A DNA stretch of 64,000 nucleotides, taken from the NCBI RefSeq assembly GCF_020616555.1, contig NZ_CP085173.1, forward strand, positions 1,984,001 through 2,048,000, given 5' to 3'. The notes beneath the pieces are model-generated. The model was not told the DNA's origin, did not search any database, and saw only the letters and a list, made by a program, of their open reading frames with translations. Of the stretch, positions 44,226 to 52,650 are shown one piece after another; position 1 is the first letter of the stretch, and each line of letters begins with the position of its first letter. The DNA comes from Streptomyces longhuiensis (GTDB lineage Bacteria; Actinomycetota; Actinomycetes; Streptomycetales; Streptomycetaceae). The position numbers and the translations under genes were made by a program.

Positions 44226-45056
44226 ATGGCCACAGAGGTCTCCTTCAGCATCGAAACCCCCGGTGGCCCCCGTGAGGTGACCGTCGCGTACGAACGCGTG
44301 GGCACCGGGGAGCCCCTGCTTCTCCTGCACGGGATCGGCCACCACTGGCAGGCCTGGGCCCCCGTGATCCCGGTCCTGGCCGCCGAACGCGACGTGATCG
44401 CGATCGACCTGCCGGGCTTCGGCGCCTCTCCCGCGCTGCCCGACGGCGTCGCCTACGACCTTCCGACGGTGACGGCCACGCTCGGCTCGCTCTGCGCGGC
44501 TCTCGGCATCGAGCGGCCGCATGTGGCGGGCAACTCCCTGGGAGGACTGCTCGCGCTGGAGCTCGGCCGCGAGAAGCTCGTACGGTCGGTCACCGCGCTG
44601 TCGCCCGGCGGGTTCTGGTCGCAGGCCGAGCGCCTTTACGCGTTCGGCACGCTGCGCGCGATGCGGCAGGGCGCGCGGGCGCTGCCGGTTCCCGCGATCG
44701 AGCGGCTCGCGCGGTCGGCCGCGGGCCGGACGGCCCTGACGAGCACCATCTACGCCCGCCCCGGCCGCCGTTCACCCGATGCGGTCGTCGCGGAGACGCT
44801 GGCCCTGCGCCACGCTCCCGGGTTCGCGCAGACCCTCGCCGCGGGTCTGGATGTGCAGTTCACGGACGACGTGCCGGACATCCCGGTGACCGTCGCCTGG
44901 GGCACCCGCGACCGGCTGCTCCTGCGCCGCCAGGGCATCAGGGCCAAGCACGCCGTCCCCGGGGCCCGCCTCGTGCGGCTGCCCGGCTGCGGTCACGTCC
45001 CCATGAGCGACGACCCGGCGCTCGTCTCCCGCGTCATCCTGGACACCAGCCGCTGA
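44226..45056 (+). CDS. Alpha/beta-fold hydrolase
   Basis: 276 aa, no signal peptide. HGIGHHWQAW (oxyanion region), nucleophile Ser in GNSLGGLLALE, acid in WGTRDRLLL and His in GCGHVPMSD give a complete triad. Esterase, lactonase or haloperoxidase-type activity cannot be distinguished. GGGAG precedes ATG. The last 285 bases are read antisense by the EamA gene. Confidence 0.9.
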   Translation: MATEVSFSIETPGGPREVTVAYERVGTGEPLLLLHGIGHHWQAWAPVIPVLAAERDVIAIDLPGFGASPALPDGVAYDLPTVTATLGSLCAALGIERPHVAGNSLGGLLALELGREKLVRSVTALSPGGFWSQAERLYAFGTLRAMRQGARALPVPAIERLARSAAGRTALTSTIYARPGRRSPDAVVAETLALRHAPGFAQTLAAGLDVQFTDDVPDIPVTVAWGTRDRLLLRRQGIRAKHAVPGARLVRLPGCGHVPMSDDPALVSRVILDTSR

Positions 45057-45929
45057 CCGCACCCGGAACACCCCGGAGCCGAGCGCCACTCCGGCGCCCA
45101 CGAGCGCGCTGCCGACTGCCTGCGCGGCGCCGTACGTCCCGGTGCCGACGAGTGGCGCGGTGCACGCCGCCGCCACGGGGATGAGTCCGGAGAACAGGGT
45201 GGCGCGCTCGGCGCCGATGCGCTGCATGCCGATGTACCAGCACACGAAGCCGATCACCGTGACGACGGCGGCCTGCCACAGCAGCGCCGTCGCCTCGGTG
45301 GCGTCGGGCACGCGGAGCATGTGCGTGCCGTCGAGCACCGCGCCCACGAGTGCCGACTCCAGGGCGGCGCCCCCGCAGACCGTGCAGGACAGCAGCTTCG
45401 GGCCGAGGGGGCGCAGCACGGGCACCGCGAGAACCGCGAAACCGACCTCTCCGACGAGGGCTCCTGCGGAGAACAGGAGACCGGCCGTGTCGGTGCGCCC
45501 CCAGCCCTGGACGGTGAACGCGCCGAGGGCGACCAGCAACGCCCCGTAGAGGACGACCCGTTGGGGCCGACGGCCCGCGAGCAGGGGCACGAGCACCGCC
45601 ACGACGACCGGGGCGCATCCGACGAGGACACCTGGTACGGCCGGTTCGGCGCTGCGCTCCGCGGCGAGCACCGCGAGGTTGAATCCGACCATCCCGACGG
45701 CCGCCAGCAGGGAGAGCCGCCCCCATTGACGCCCGGTGAGATGGCGCAGCGGCGCCGTGGCGCCCTTGCCGAGCAGGGGCACCAGAAGCAGGCAGGCGAG
45801 GGCGTACCGGAGGAACTGGCCGCCCGCGTACGGGTAGTCCCCGAGGAGGCTGTTGGCCGTGAAGGAGGCGCCGACGAGGACGCAGGCGAGGGCAGCCGGC
45901 AGAGCCCCTCGGATCGAGTGCGCGTTCAT
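44772..45929 (-). CDS. EamA/DMT-family transporter with long antisense-derived tail
   Basis: 385 aa as read. Ten hydrophobic helices (two EamA units, ALACVLVGASFTANSLL to GSALVGAGVALGSGVF) occupy the first 290 residues, the usual full length. The frame then stays open for about 95 more residues, hydrophilic and Gly/Arg/His-rich, across the 3' end of the convergent hydrolase gene. A normal stop seems to be missing near 45050. ATG at 45929; TAGCGT ends 7 bases before it. Divergent from a MocR regulator that probably controls it. Confidence 0.85.
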   Translation of the reverse strand: MNAHSIRGALPAALACVLVGASFTANSLLGDYPYAGGQFLRYALACLLLVPLLGKGATAPLRHLTGRQWGRLSLLAAVGMVGFNLAVLAAERSAEPAVPGVLVGCAPVVVAVLVPLLAGRRPQRVVLYGALLVALGAFTVQGWGRTDTAGLLFSAGALVGEVGFAVLAVPVLRPLGPKLLSCTVCGGAALESALVGAVLDGTHMLRVPDATEATALLWQAAVVTVIGFVCWYIGMQRIGAERATLFSGLIPVAAACTAPLVGTGTYGAAQAVGSALVGAGVALGSGVFRVRSAAGVQDDAGDERRVVAHGDVTAAGQPHEAGPGDGVLGPDALAAQEQPVAGAPGDGHRDVRHVVRELHIQTRGEGLREPGSVAQGQRLRDDRIG

Positions 45930-45936
45930 GGCCCTG

Positions 45937-45942
45937 ACGCTA
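45937..45942 (-). promoter_or_regulatory. -10 element for EamA transporter gene
   Basis: TAGCGT on the minus strand ends 7 bases before the ATG; the 47-bp gap to the divergent MocR gene leaves little room, so the promoters must overlap. Confidence 0.45.
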
Positions 45943-45976
45943 GGGAGGGCAGCGGCCCGGATTAAGGTCCACGTTC

Positions 45977-47455
45977 ATGACGTCATCGGGGACCAATCCG
46001 CGTGGGGCCGGTCCAGGCGCGGATGAAGGGGGTGTCCAACAGCCCTCCGCCGCATGGGAGTTACTTCTGCCCGCCGCGTCGGCGCCCGCACGCGCGCGTG
46101 GCCGTGGTCTCCAGGCGGCGCTGCGGGACGCCGTCAGGTCGGGGCGGCTCGCACCCGGGACACGCATGCCGTCGAGCCGCGATCTCGCGGCGGACCTGGG
46201 CGTCTCGCGCGGGCTGATCACCGAGGCGTACGAGCAGTTGACCGCCGAGGGATATCTGCGCAGCGGGCGCGGTGCGGGGACCTGGGTGGGCGGGGCCGTG
46301 CGCGCCGCGGCGGCGGCCGGTGTGCGGGACCTGGCGCCCCGTCCGCCGGGCACCCGGGCCGACTTCGTGGCGGGCAGCCCCGATCTGTCGCTGTTCCCGC
46401 GCGCCGCGTGGGCGGCGGCGCAGCGCGGTGTGCTGGCCGAACTGCCGCACCACATGCTCGGCTACCCGGACCCGCGCGGCATCCCCCGGCTGCGTACCGC
46501 GCTGGCCGAACTCCTCGCGCGGCGGCGGGGCGTGGTCGCCGATCCGGAGCGCATCATCGTCTGCTCCGGGGTGGCACAGGCGGTGACACTGCTCGGATTC
46601 GTGCTGCACGCGCGCGGGGAGCGGTCCGTGGGCGTCGAGGACCCGGGGAGCCCCGACCTGGGTCCGCTGTTCGCCTCGGCCGGTGTCGGCACGACCGCGC
46701 TCCCGCTGGACCGCGAGGGGCCGGCCATCGGGCCGCTGTGGGACTCGGGTGTGCGCTCCGCGGTGACGACGCCCTCCCACCAGTTCCCCTCGGGCATCGC
46801 CTATTCACCGGCGCGCCGCGCTCAACTCCTCGACTGGGCACGGTCGGTGGACGGTCTCGTCATCGAGGACGACTATGACGGCGACTTCCGCTACGACCGC
46901 GCGCCGGTGGGAGCGCTTCAGGGTCTCGACCCCGAGCATGTCGCGTACACGGGATCGGTGAGCAAGTCGCTCGCTCCCGGGCTGCGGCTCGGCTGGATGG
47001 TCGTGCCCGCGCGGCTGACCGACGAGGTCGTCGAGCGCAAGCGCTACATGGATCTCGGCAATCCGGCCCTCGACCAGGCGCTCCTGGCCCGTTTCGTCGA
47101 GCGCGGCGACTACGACCGTCAGCTGCGGCGCTGCCAGCGCGCGTACCGAGAGCGCCGCGACACCCTCGTGACCGCGCTCCACGCGCATCTGCCGGGCGCT
47201 CAGGTGACGGGGATCGCCGCCGGACTGCATGTCATCGCCCGCCTCCCCGAGCGCTACGGGCCGCAGGAGGAGCTCCTCGAACGGGCCGCGGCGGCCGGGG
47301 TCACCGTCCGTCCGCTGACCCACTACGGCACCTCGGACAGCGACGACGGCGCAGTGCGCCTCGTCCTCGGCTACGCCCATCTGCCGCCGGCCCGGATCGC
47401 GGAAGGCGTACGTCTCCTGGCGCGCGCGGCCCATGAGGGGGCCACGCGCGCGTGA
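45977..47455 (+). CDS. MocR-type regulator (GntR helix-turn-helix fused to aminotransferase domain)
   Basis: 492 aa. N-terminal GntR winged helix (ALRDAVRSGRLAPGTRMPSSRDLAADLGVSRGLITEAYEQL region), a linker, then a class-I aminotransferase fold (IIVCSGVAQAVTLLG, EDDYDGDFRYDR, PLP Lys in YTGSVSKSLAPGLRLGW). MocR proteins sense PLP or amino compounds and often regulate a divergent transporter gene, which here is EamA. No ribosome site; TAAGGT ends 8 bases before ATG. Confidence 0.92.
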   Translation: MTSSGTNPRGAGPGADEGGVQQPSAAWELLLPAASAPARARGRGLQAALRDAVRSGRLAPGTRMPSSRDLAADLGVSRGLITEAYEQLTAEGYLRSGRGAGTWVGGAVRAAAAAGVRDLAPRPPGTRADFVAGSPDLSLFPRAAWAAAQRGVLAELPHHMLGYPDPRGIPRLRTALAELLARRRGVVADPERIIVCSGVAQAVTLLGFVLHARGERSVGVEDPGSPDLGPLFASAGVGTTALPLDREGPAIGPLWDSGVRSAVTTPSHQFPSGIAYSPARRAQLLDWARSVDGLVIEDDYDGDFRYDRAPVGALQGLDPEHVAYTGSVSKSLAPGLRLGWMVVPARLTDEVVERKRYMDLGNPALDQALLARFVERGDYDRQLRRCQRAYRERRDTLVTALHAHLPGAQVTGIAAGLHVIARLPERYGPQEELLERAAAAGVTVRPLTHYGTSDSDDGAVRLVLGYAHLPPARIAEGVRLLARAAHEGATRA

Positions 47456-47517
47456 ACGGCGGCGTGGCCGTGTGAGGCGATGCAGCGCGCCGGGTTCCCC
47501 GATCCCCAGGGGCAGTT

Positions 47518-47539
47518 GTTCACTTGGGGTTCGCGTGTG
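47518..47539 (+). promoter_or_regulatory. Candidate PHO box upstream of phoD
   Basis: Two adjacent 11-base units, GTTCACTTGGG and GTTCGCGTGTG, match the direct-repeat format of the streptomycete PhoP box. They lie 93-114 bases before the phoD ATG. PhoP control of phoD is established in Streptomyces; the site is inferred. Confidence 0.4.
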
Positions 47540-47631
47540 CGCCGTGGGGAGCCCGTAGGTGTGGCTTCGCCGCGGCGCCCCGCAGTGGTGGCACCGCACT
47601 GTCGTCGGAACCCGTTTCTGGAGGCGTATTC

Positions 47632-49215
47632 ATGTCACACCGTCCGCCGAGTTCTCTGCCCGGCCGCCGCGGGGTGCTGCGCGGTTCGCTCGCCGCCTCG
47701 GCCGCGCTGGCCCTGCCCGCCGTGGGCGCGGCCGCCGCGCCGGCCTTCGCCCTGTCGGGTCGCCCGAAGGCGGCGTGGGGTGTCCAGGCAGGCGACGTCG
47801 GGGCACACTCGGGGCTGATCTGGACACGCTCCGACCGCCCCGCCCGCATGATCGTGGAGACCTCCGCGACGGAGTCGTTCCGCCGGGCCACCAAGTGGCA
47901 CGGGCCGCTGATCGGCGCGGGCACGGACTTCACGGGCACCACCCGCCTGCGCGGCCTGCCGCCGGGCGAGCAGATCCACTACCGCGTGGTGCTCGCCGAC
48001 CCCGACGACCCCCGCCGCACGGGCGAACCCGTCACCGGCACGTTCCGCACCACCCCCGTGGGCCGCCGCGACGGGGTGCGCTTCCTGTGGTCGGGCGACA
48101 TCGCGGGCCAGGGCTGGGGCATCAACCCGGACCTCGGCGGCTACCGCGTGTACGAGGACATGCGCGCCCTGAACCCCGACTTCTTCCTGTGCAGCGGCGA
48201 CAACATCTACGCCGACGGCCCGATCCTGCCCAGCGTCACGCTGCCGGACGGCCGCGTGTGGCGGAACGTCACGACCGAGGAGAAGTCCAAGGTCGCCGAG
48301 ACGCTGGCCGAGTTCCGCGGCGCGTTCCGCTACAACCTCCTCGACGAGAACCTGCGCCGCTTCAACGCGCAGGTGCCGTCGATCGTCCAGTGGGACGACC
48401 ACGAGGTGCACAACAACTGGTACCCGGGCCAGATCCTGGACGACGCCCGCTACACGGAGAAGGACACGGACGTCCTCGCCGCGCGCTCCCTGCGGGCGTT
48501 CAGCGAGTACTTCCCCGTGTCCACACTGCCGCCGGGCGACGACGAGGGGCGCGTGTACCGGGTCCTGAGGCAGGGGCCCCTGCTCGACGTGTTCGTGCTC
48601 GACATGCGCTCGTACCGCAACGCCAACTCCCCGGGCCGGCAGCCCGACGACGCGACCGGGATCCTCGGCGCGCGGCAGCTGGCCTGGCTGAAGCGTGAGC
48701 TGTCGCGGTCACGGGCCGTCTGGAAGGTGATCGCCTCCGACATGCCGCTCGGCCTGGTCGTGGCCGACGGCAAGGCGAACTTCGAGGCCGTCGCCCAGAG
48801 CGATCCGGGAGCGCCGCTCGGCCGCGAGCTGCAGATCGCGGAGCTGCTGCGCCACATCAAGCACGACCGGATCACGGGCACGCTGTGGCTCACGGCGGAC
48901 GTCCACTACACGTCGGCGCAGCACTACGACCCGTCGCGCGCCGCGTTCCAGGACTTCGAGCCGTTCTGGGAGTTCGTCTCCGGACCGCTGGCGGCGGGCG
49001 GTTTCCAGGCGGTGAAGCTGGACGCCACCTTCGGCCCCGAGCAGAGCTTCATCAAGGCGCCGAACCGGGCCAACACGTCCCCGATGGAGACCCCGCAGTA
49101 CTTCGGCGAGGTCGACATCGACGGCGGCAGCGGCGAGCTGACGGTACGGCTGCGGCAGCAGGGCGGCGACGTGCTGTTCTCCCAGGTGCTCCAGCCGGGG
49201 CGAGTGGGGCAGTAG
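47632..49215 (+). CDS. phoD: Secreted alkaline phosphatase/phosphodiesterase PhoD
   Basis: 527 aa Tat substrate: the signal has the twin Arg in PGRRGVLRGSLA, a hydrophobic core and an AFA cleavage region. PhoD catalytic blocks: CSGDNIYADGP, QWDDHEVHNNW, LDMRSYRNAN, ASDMPLGLV and TADVHYTSAQHY supply the Fe/Ca ligands. It releases phosphate from phosphodiesters, including teichoic acids, outside the cell. GGAGG lies 7 bases before the ATG. Confidence 0.94.
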   Translation: MSHRPPSSLPGRRGVLRGSLAASAALALPAVGAAAAPAFALSGRPKAAWGVQAGDVGAHSGLIWTRSDRPARMIVETSATESFRRATKWHGPLIGAGTDFTGTTRLRGLPPGEQIHYRVVLADPDDPRRTGEPVTGTFRTTPVGRRDGVRFLWSGDIAGQGWGINPDLGGYRVYEDMRALNPDFFLCSGDNIYADGPILPSVTLPDGRVWRNVTTEEKSKVAETLAEFRGAFRYNLLDENLRRFNAQVPSIVQWDDHEVHNNWYPGQILDDARYTEKDTDVLAARSLRAFSEYFPVSTLPPGDDEGRVYRVLRQGPLLDVFVLDMRSYRNANSPGRQPDDATGILGARQLAWLKRELSRSRAVWKVIASDMPLGLVVADGKANFEAVAQSDPGAPLGRELQIAELLRHIKHDRITGTLWLTADVHYTSAQHYDPSRAAFQDFEPFWEFVSGPLAAGGFQAVKLDATFGPEQSFIKAPNRANTSPMETPQYFGEVDIDGGSGELTVRLRQQGGDVLFSQVLQPGRVGQ

Positions 49216-49299
49216 ACGACATACGGGACGTAAGCAGTCTTTACTCATCGGTCACAAAGCGTTCGTGATCACGCAACACCGTTCCTTCACAGTGGCTGC

Positions 49300-50763
49300 A
49301 TGAGTCCAGACATGTCTGATGTGAGGCGGACCAGGAACGGCCGCCCCGTCCACCACTGGCGGCGCGACGTCGTCGAGCTCGCCGCCCTGTTCACGGCCGT
49401 GGCCGTCGCGGACGCCGTGGCGAACCTCGTCGGCCACGGCCCCGACGGCCCCGTGCTGCTCGCCGTCTCGGCCGTGGTGCTGCTCGCCACCGCCGGATTC
49501 CACACATGGTGGGCACGACGCCACAACCACGCACCCCCGACAGGCGATACCGACGCCCGGCGGCTCCCCACGGAGCGCGCCGGGCAGTCGGAACAGCCCG
49601 ACACAGAGGTCCCCGCGGACGCCGGCCCGCAGGCGACGGACCAGGCCACGGCCACCGCGCTCTGGCGCATGCGGACGACGGTCCGTGACGAGCCGGGGTC
49701 GCTCGCGTCGCTGTGCACGGCGCTCGCCCCGCTGCGCGTCGACATCCTGAGCCTCCAGACGCACCCCCTGGGCGAGGGCACCGTGGACGAGTTCCTGCTG
49801 CGCGCGCCGCAGGAGTTGCCCGCCGCCGAACTCAGCCGGGTCGTGTCCCGGGCCGGCGGCTCCGGCACCTGGATCGAGCGGGCCGACGCCCACGACCTCG
49901 TGGACGCACCCACCCGCATCCTCGGTCTCGCCACACGCACGGCCCTGGACGCCGCCGAACTCCCGCTGGCGCTGCGCCAGTTGCTCGGACGGTGCACCAT
50001 CAGGTCACTGCCGGCCACGACGACGAGCGGCCGAAGGACGGAGAGCGCGCCGGTGGAGGGGGCGCTCGAAGGGACCGTGATCCGGCTCCGGGCCCCCGAG
50101 GGCGGCGTGATCACCGTGGAGCGGCCGTACCTGCCCTTCACGCCCACCGAGTTCGCGCGCGCCCGCGCTCTGGTCGAACTCGACGCGCGGCTCGGCCCGC
50201 GCATCCCGCGCAGCCAGGACGTCCTGACGCTCCCCGAGGGCAGGGCGATCACCGTGCGCCGGGCCGACTCGAACGACGTGGAGGCGGCCAAGGCGATGCA
50301 GGAGCGCTGCTCCCGCGCGACGCTGAGCAAGCGGTACCACGGGCCCGTCGGCGACGCGGACCGCTACCTCAACCACCTGCTCAGCCCCCGCTTCGGCCGC
50401 ACGCTCGCCGCACAGACCGCGTCGGGCCGGATCGTCGCCCTCGGGCATCTGCTGTGGGACGGCGACGAGACGGAGATCGCGCTGCTCGTCGAGGACGACT
50501 GGCAGCGCCGCGGGATCGGCACCGAGCTGCTCGGCCGCCTGGTGGCGATGGCGGTCGAGGCGGGCTGCGAGAGCGTGTACGCGGTCACGCAGGCGTCCAA
50601 CACCGGGATGGTCGCCGCGATGCGCGGCCTCGGTCTGCCCCTCGACTACCAGATCGAGGAGGGCACGCTGGTGATCACGGCTCGTCTGGAGACGGCCCCG
50701 GTCAGGTCGCGGCTGCCGTACGAGGGACCCCACGGGGCGTACGAGCAGGCCGAACAGCGCTGA
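49300..50763 (+). CDS. Membrane-anchored ACT-GNAT fusion acetyltransferase
   Basis: 487 aa with three parts. Residues about 22-72 hold two hydrophobic helices (VVELAALFTAVAVADAVANL, VLLAVSAVVLLATAGF). Residues about 120-200 resemble an ACT domain (MRTTVRDEPGSLASLCTALAPLRVDILSL). Residues about 320-465 are a GNAT domain with motif A DDWQRRGIGTELLGRL. ACT domains bind amino acids, so allosteric control of acetylation is suggested. ATG at 49312 is an alternative start. Substrate unknown. Confidence 0.82.
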   Translation: MSPDMSDVRRTRNGRPVHHWRRDVVELAALFTAVAVADAVANLVGHGPDGPVLLAVSAVVLLATAGFHTWWARRHNHAPPTGDTDARRLPTERAGQSEQPDTEVPADAGPQATDQATATALWRMRTTVRDEPGSLASLCTALAPLRVDILSLQTHPLGEGTVDEFLLRAPQELPAAELSRVVSRAGGSGTWIERADAHDLVDAPTRILGLATRTALDAAELPLALRQLLGRCTIRSLPATTTSGRRTESAPVEGALEGTVIRLRAPEGGVITVERPYLPFTPTEFARARALVELDARLGPRIPRSQDVLTLPEGRAITVRRADSNDVEAAKAMQERCSRATLSKRYHGPVGDADRYLNHLLSPRFGRTLAAQTASGRIVALGHLLWDGDETEIALLVEDDWQRRGIGTELLGRLVAMAVEAGCESVYAVTQASNTGMVAAMRGLGLPLDYQIEEGTLVITARLETAPVRSRLPYEGPHGAYEQAEQR

Positions 50764-50801
50764 GGGCCGGGCCGGCCGGGACCGACTCCACGCGAGCCGG
50801 C

Positions 50802-50836
50802 CCGGACCGGTCCCCTCCTCTTTCCGGCCGGTCCGG
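50802..50836. terminator. Probable bidirectional terminator
   Basis: Inverted repeat CCGGACCGG / CCGGTCCGG with a 17-base pyrimidine-rich loop, between convergent genes. A second GC-rich imperfect repeat precedes it (50765-50805). Confidence 0.6.
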
Positions 50837-50851
50837 GCAGGCGGCTCTACC

Positions 50852-52063
50852 TCACTCAGGCACCCGCAGGCGCGCCGCGGTCACACGCCCCGCGCCACCA
50901 CCCGGCTCCCCCAGCGCCTGGTCCAGGTCCGCCCACAGGTCCTCGACGTCCTCCAGACCCACCGACAGCCGCAGCAGCCGGTCGCTCACCCCGGCCGACC
51001 TGCGGTCGCCGGCGTCGACGATGCGGTGGCTGATGGACGCCGGGTGCTGGATGAGCGAGTCGACGCTGCCGAGACTCACCGCGGGGGTGACCAGCCGGAC
51101 CGTTCGGATCACCTCGTGGGGGTCGCCCACGGTCTCGAAGGCGACCATCGCGCCGCCGATCCGCGGATAGTGCACGCGCGCGACGCGCGGGTCCCGGGAC
51201 AGCCGCGCCGCCAGTTCGGCCGCCGTCGCCGACGCGGCCCGCACGCGCACCGGCAGCGTCGCGAGGCCGCGCAGCAGCAGATAGCCGGCGAGCGGATGCA
51301 GCACGCCGCCCGTCGCGAACCGCACCTGACGCAGCTGCCGCGCGAACGCCTCGTCGCAGGCCACGACCCCGCCCATGACGTCCCCGTGCCCGCCGAGGAA
51401 CTTGGTCGCGCTGTGCAGCACCAGCCGCGCGCCGTGCTCGACGGGCCGCTGGAGCACCGGCGTGGCGAAGGTGTTGTCCGCGAGGAGCGGGACCGTTCCG
51501 CAGGAGTGGGCCACGGCCCGCAGATCGAGTTCGGCGAGCGTCGGATTGGCGGGTGACTCCACCATCACGAGCCCGGTGTCGGGCCGGATCGCGTCCGCGA
51601 TGCCCGCCGGATCGACCCAGGTCACCTCCGTACCGAGCGCCCCGGCGGTGAGCAGGTGGTCGCTGCATCCGTACAGCGGCCGCACGGCGACGACATGGCG
51701 CAGCCCGGCGCCGTTCCGTACCAGCAGCACCGCGGTCAGCGCGGCCATGCCGCTCGCGAAGGCGACCGCGCTCTCGGTGCCTTCGAGCCGGGCGAGCGCG
51801 GTCTCGAAGCGGCCGACGGTCGGGTTGCCGAGCCTGGCGTACACCGGCGGGCCCTCGTCGACGACGCCGTCCGCCGCGAACGCGTCGATGCGGGCGGCCT
51901 CGCCGCGGCTGTCGTACGACGGGTAGGTCGTGGACAGGTCGATGGGCGGGGCGTGCAGCCCGAGTCCGGCGAGGTCGTCGCGGCCGGCGTGCACGGCTTC
52001 GGTGGCCAGGGCCCGCCGGTGGGCGGGGCCCGGGCGCGTCCCTGCGTACAGGTCGTTGTCCAT
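50852..52063 (-). CDS. Trans-sulfuration-type PLP enzyme (cystathionine gamma-lyase/synthase family)
   Basis: 403 aa. Family landmarks: [51 protein letters not shown], and the PLP Lys in [18 protein letters not shown]-terminal [15 protein letters not shown]. Likely degrades or makes cystathionine or acts on methionine/cysteine; which of these cannot be told. It lies divergent to an AsnC-type regulator. A long upstream frame is a shadow. Confidence 0.9.
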   Translation of the reverse strand: MDNDLYAGTRPGPAHRRALATEAVHAGRDDLAGLGLHAPPIDLSTTYPSYDSRGEAARIDAFAADGVVDEGPPVYARLGNPTVGRFETALARLEGTESAVAFASGMAALTAVLLVRNGAGLRHVVAVRPLYGCSDHLLTAGALGTEVTWVDPAGIADAIRPDTGLVMVESPANPTLAELDLRAVAHSCGTVPLLADNTFATPVLQRPVEHGARLVLHSATKFLGGHGDVMGGVVACDEAFARQLRQVRFATGGVLHPLAGYLLLRGLATLPVRVRAASATAAELAARLSRDPRVARVHYPRIGGAMVAFETVGDPHEVIRTVRLVTPAVSLGSVDSLIQHPASISHRIVDAGDRRSAGVSDRLLRLSVGLEDVEDLWADLDQALGEPGGGAGRVTAARLRVPE

Positions 52064-52111
52064 GGACGACAGCCTGAACAACGGCCGGGGTTCGCCGGAG
52101 GAAGCCCGTGC

Positions 52112-52117
52112 TACGTT
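52112..52117 (+). promoter_or_regulatory. -10 element for leaderless AsnC-type regulator gene
   Basis: TACGTT ends 6 bases before ATG 52124; no ribosome site. Confidence 0.45.
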
Positions 52118-52123
52118 CGGCCG

Positions 52124-52615
52124 ATGGCCGATTCCGTCGTACTCGATCCGGTTGATCTGCACATACTGCGCCTCCTCCAGAACGATGCCCGCATCACCTA
52201 CCGGGACCTCGCCGTGCAGGTCGGTGTCGCACCGTCCACCTGCCTCGACCGCGTGACCCGGCTGCGCCGGTCCGGCGTGATCCTCGGGCATCAGCTGCGC
52301 CTCGACCCCGCGAAGCTGGGCCGCGGGCTCCAGGCGCTGCTCTCGGTGCAGGTGCGGCCGCACCGGCGCGAGCTGGTCGGCCCGTTCGTGGAGCGGATCC
52401 GGGCGCTGCCGGAGGCGCGGTCCGTCTTCCATCTGACGGGCCCCGACGACTACTTGGTGCATGTCGCCGTCCGCGACACCGCCGATCTCCAGCGGCTCGT
52501 CCTCGACGAGTTCACCGCACGCCGCGAGGTGGCGCGCGTCGAGACGCGGCTGATATTCCAGCAGTGGGAGTGCGGCCCGCTCCTGCCCCCGTCGGACGCC
52601 GTCGGCGAATCCTGA
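52124..52615 (+). CDS. Lrp/AsnC-family regulator (beside PLP enzyme gene)
   Basis: 163 aa. Winged helix LDPVDLHILRLLQNDARITYRDLAVQVGVAPSTCLDRVTRL, followed by an AsnC effector domain (FHLTGPDDYLVHVAVRDTADLQRLVLDEF). Placement 60 bases from the divergent PLP gene implies it regulates that gene in response to a sulfur or branched amino acid. TACGTT ends 6 bases before ATG. Confidence 0.92.
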   Translation: MADSVVLDPVDLHILRLLQNDARITYRDLAVQVGVAPSTCLDRVTRLRRSGVILGHQLRLDPAKLGRGLQALLSVQVRPHRRELVGPFVERIRALPEARSVFHLTGPDDYLVHVAVRDTADLQRLVLDEFTARREVARVETRLIFQQWECGPLLPPSDAVGES

Positions 52616-52650
52616 TGACGCGGCCCCCCACCCCGTACGACGATGGCGGC

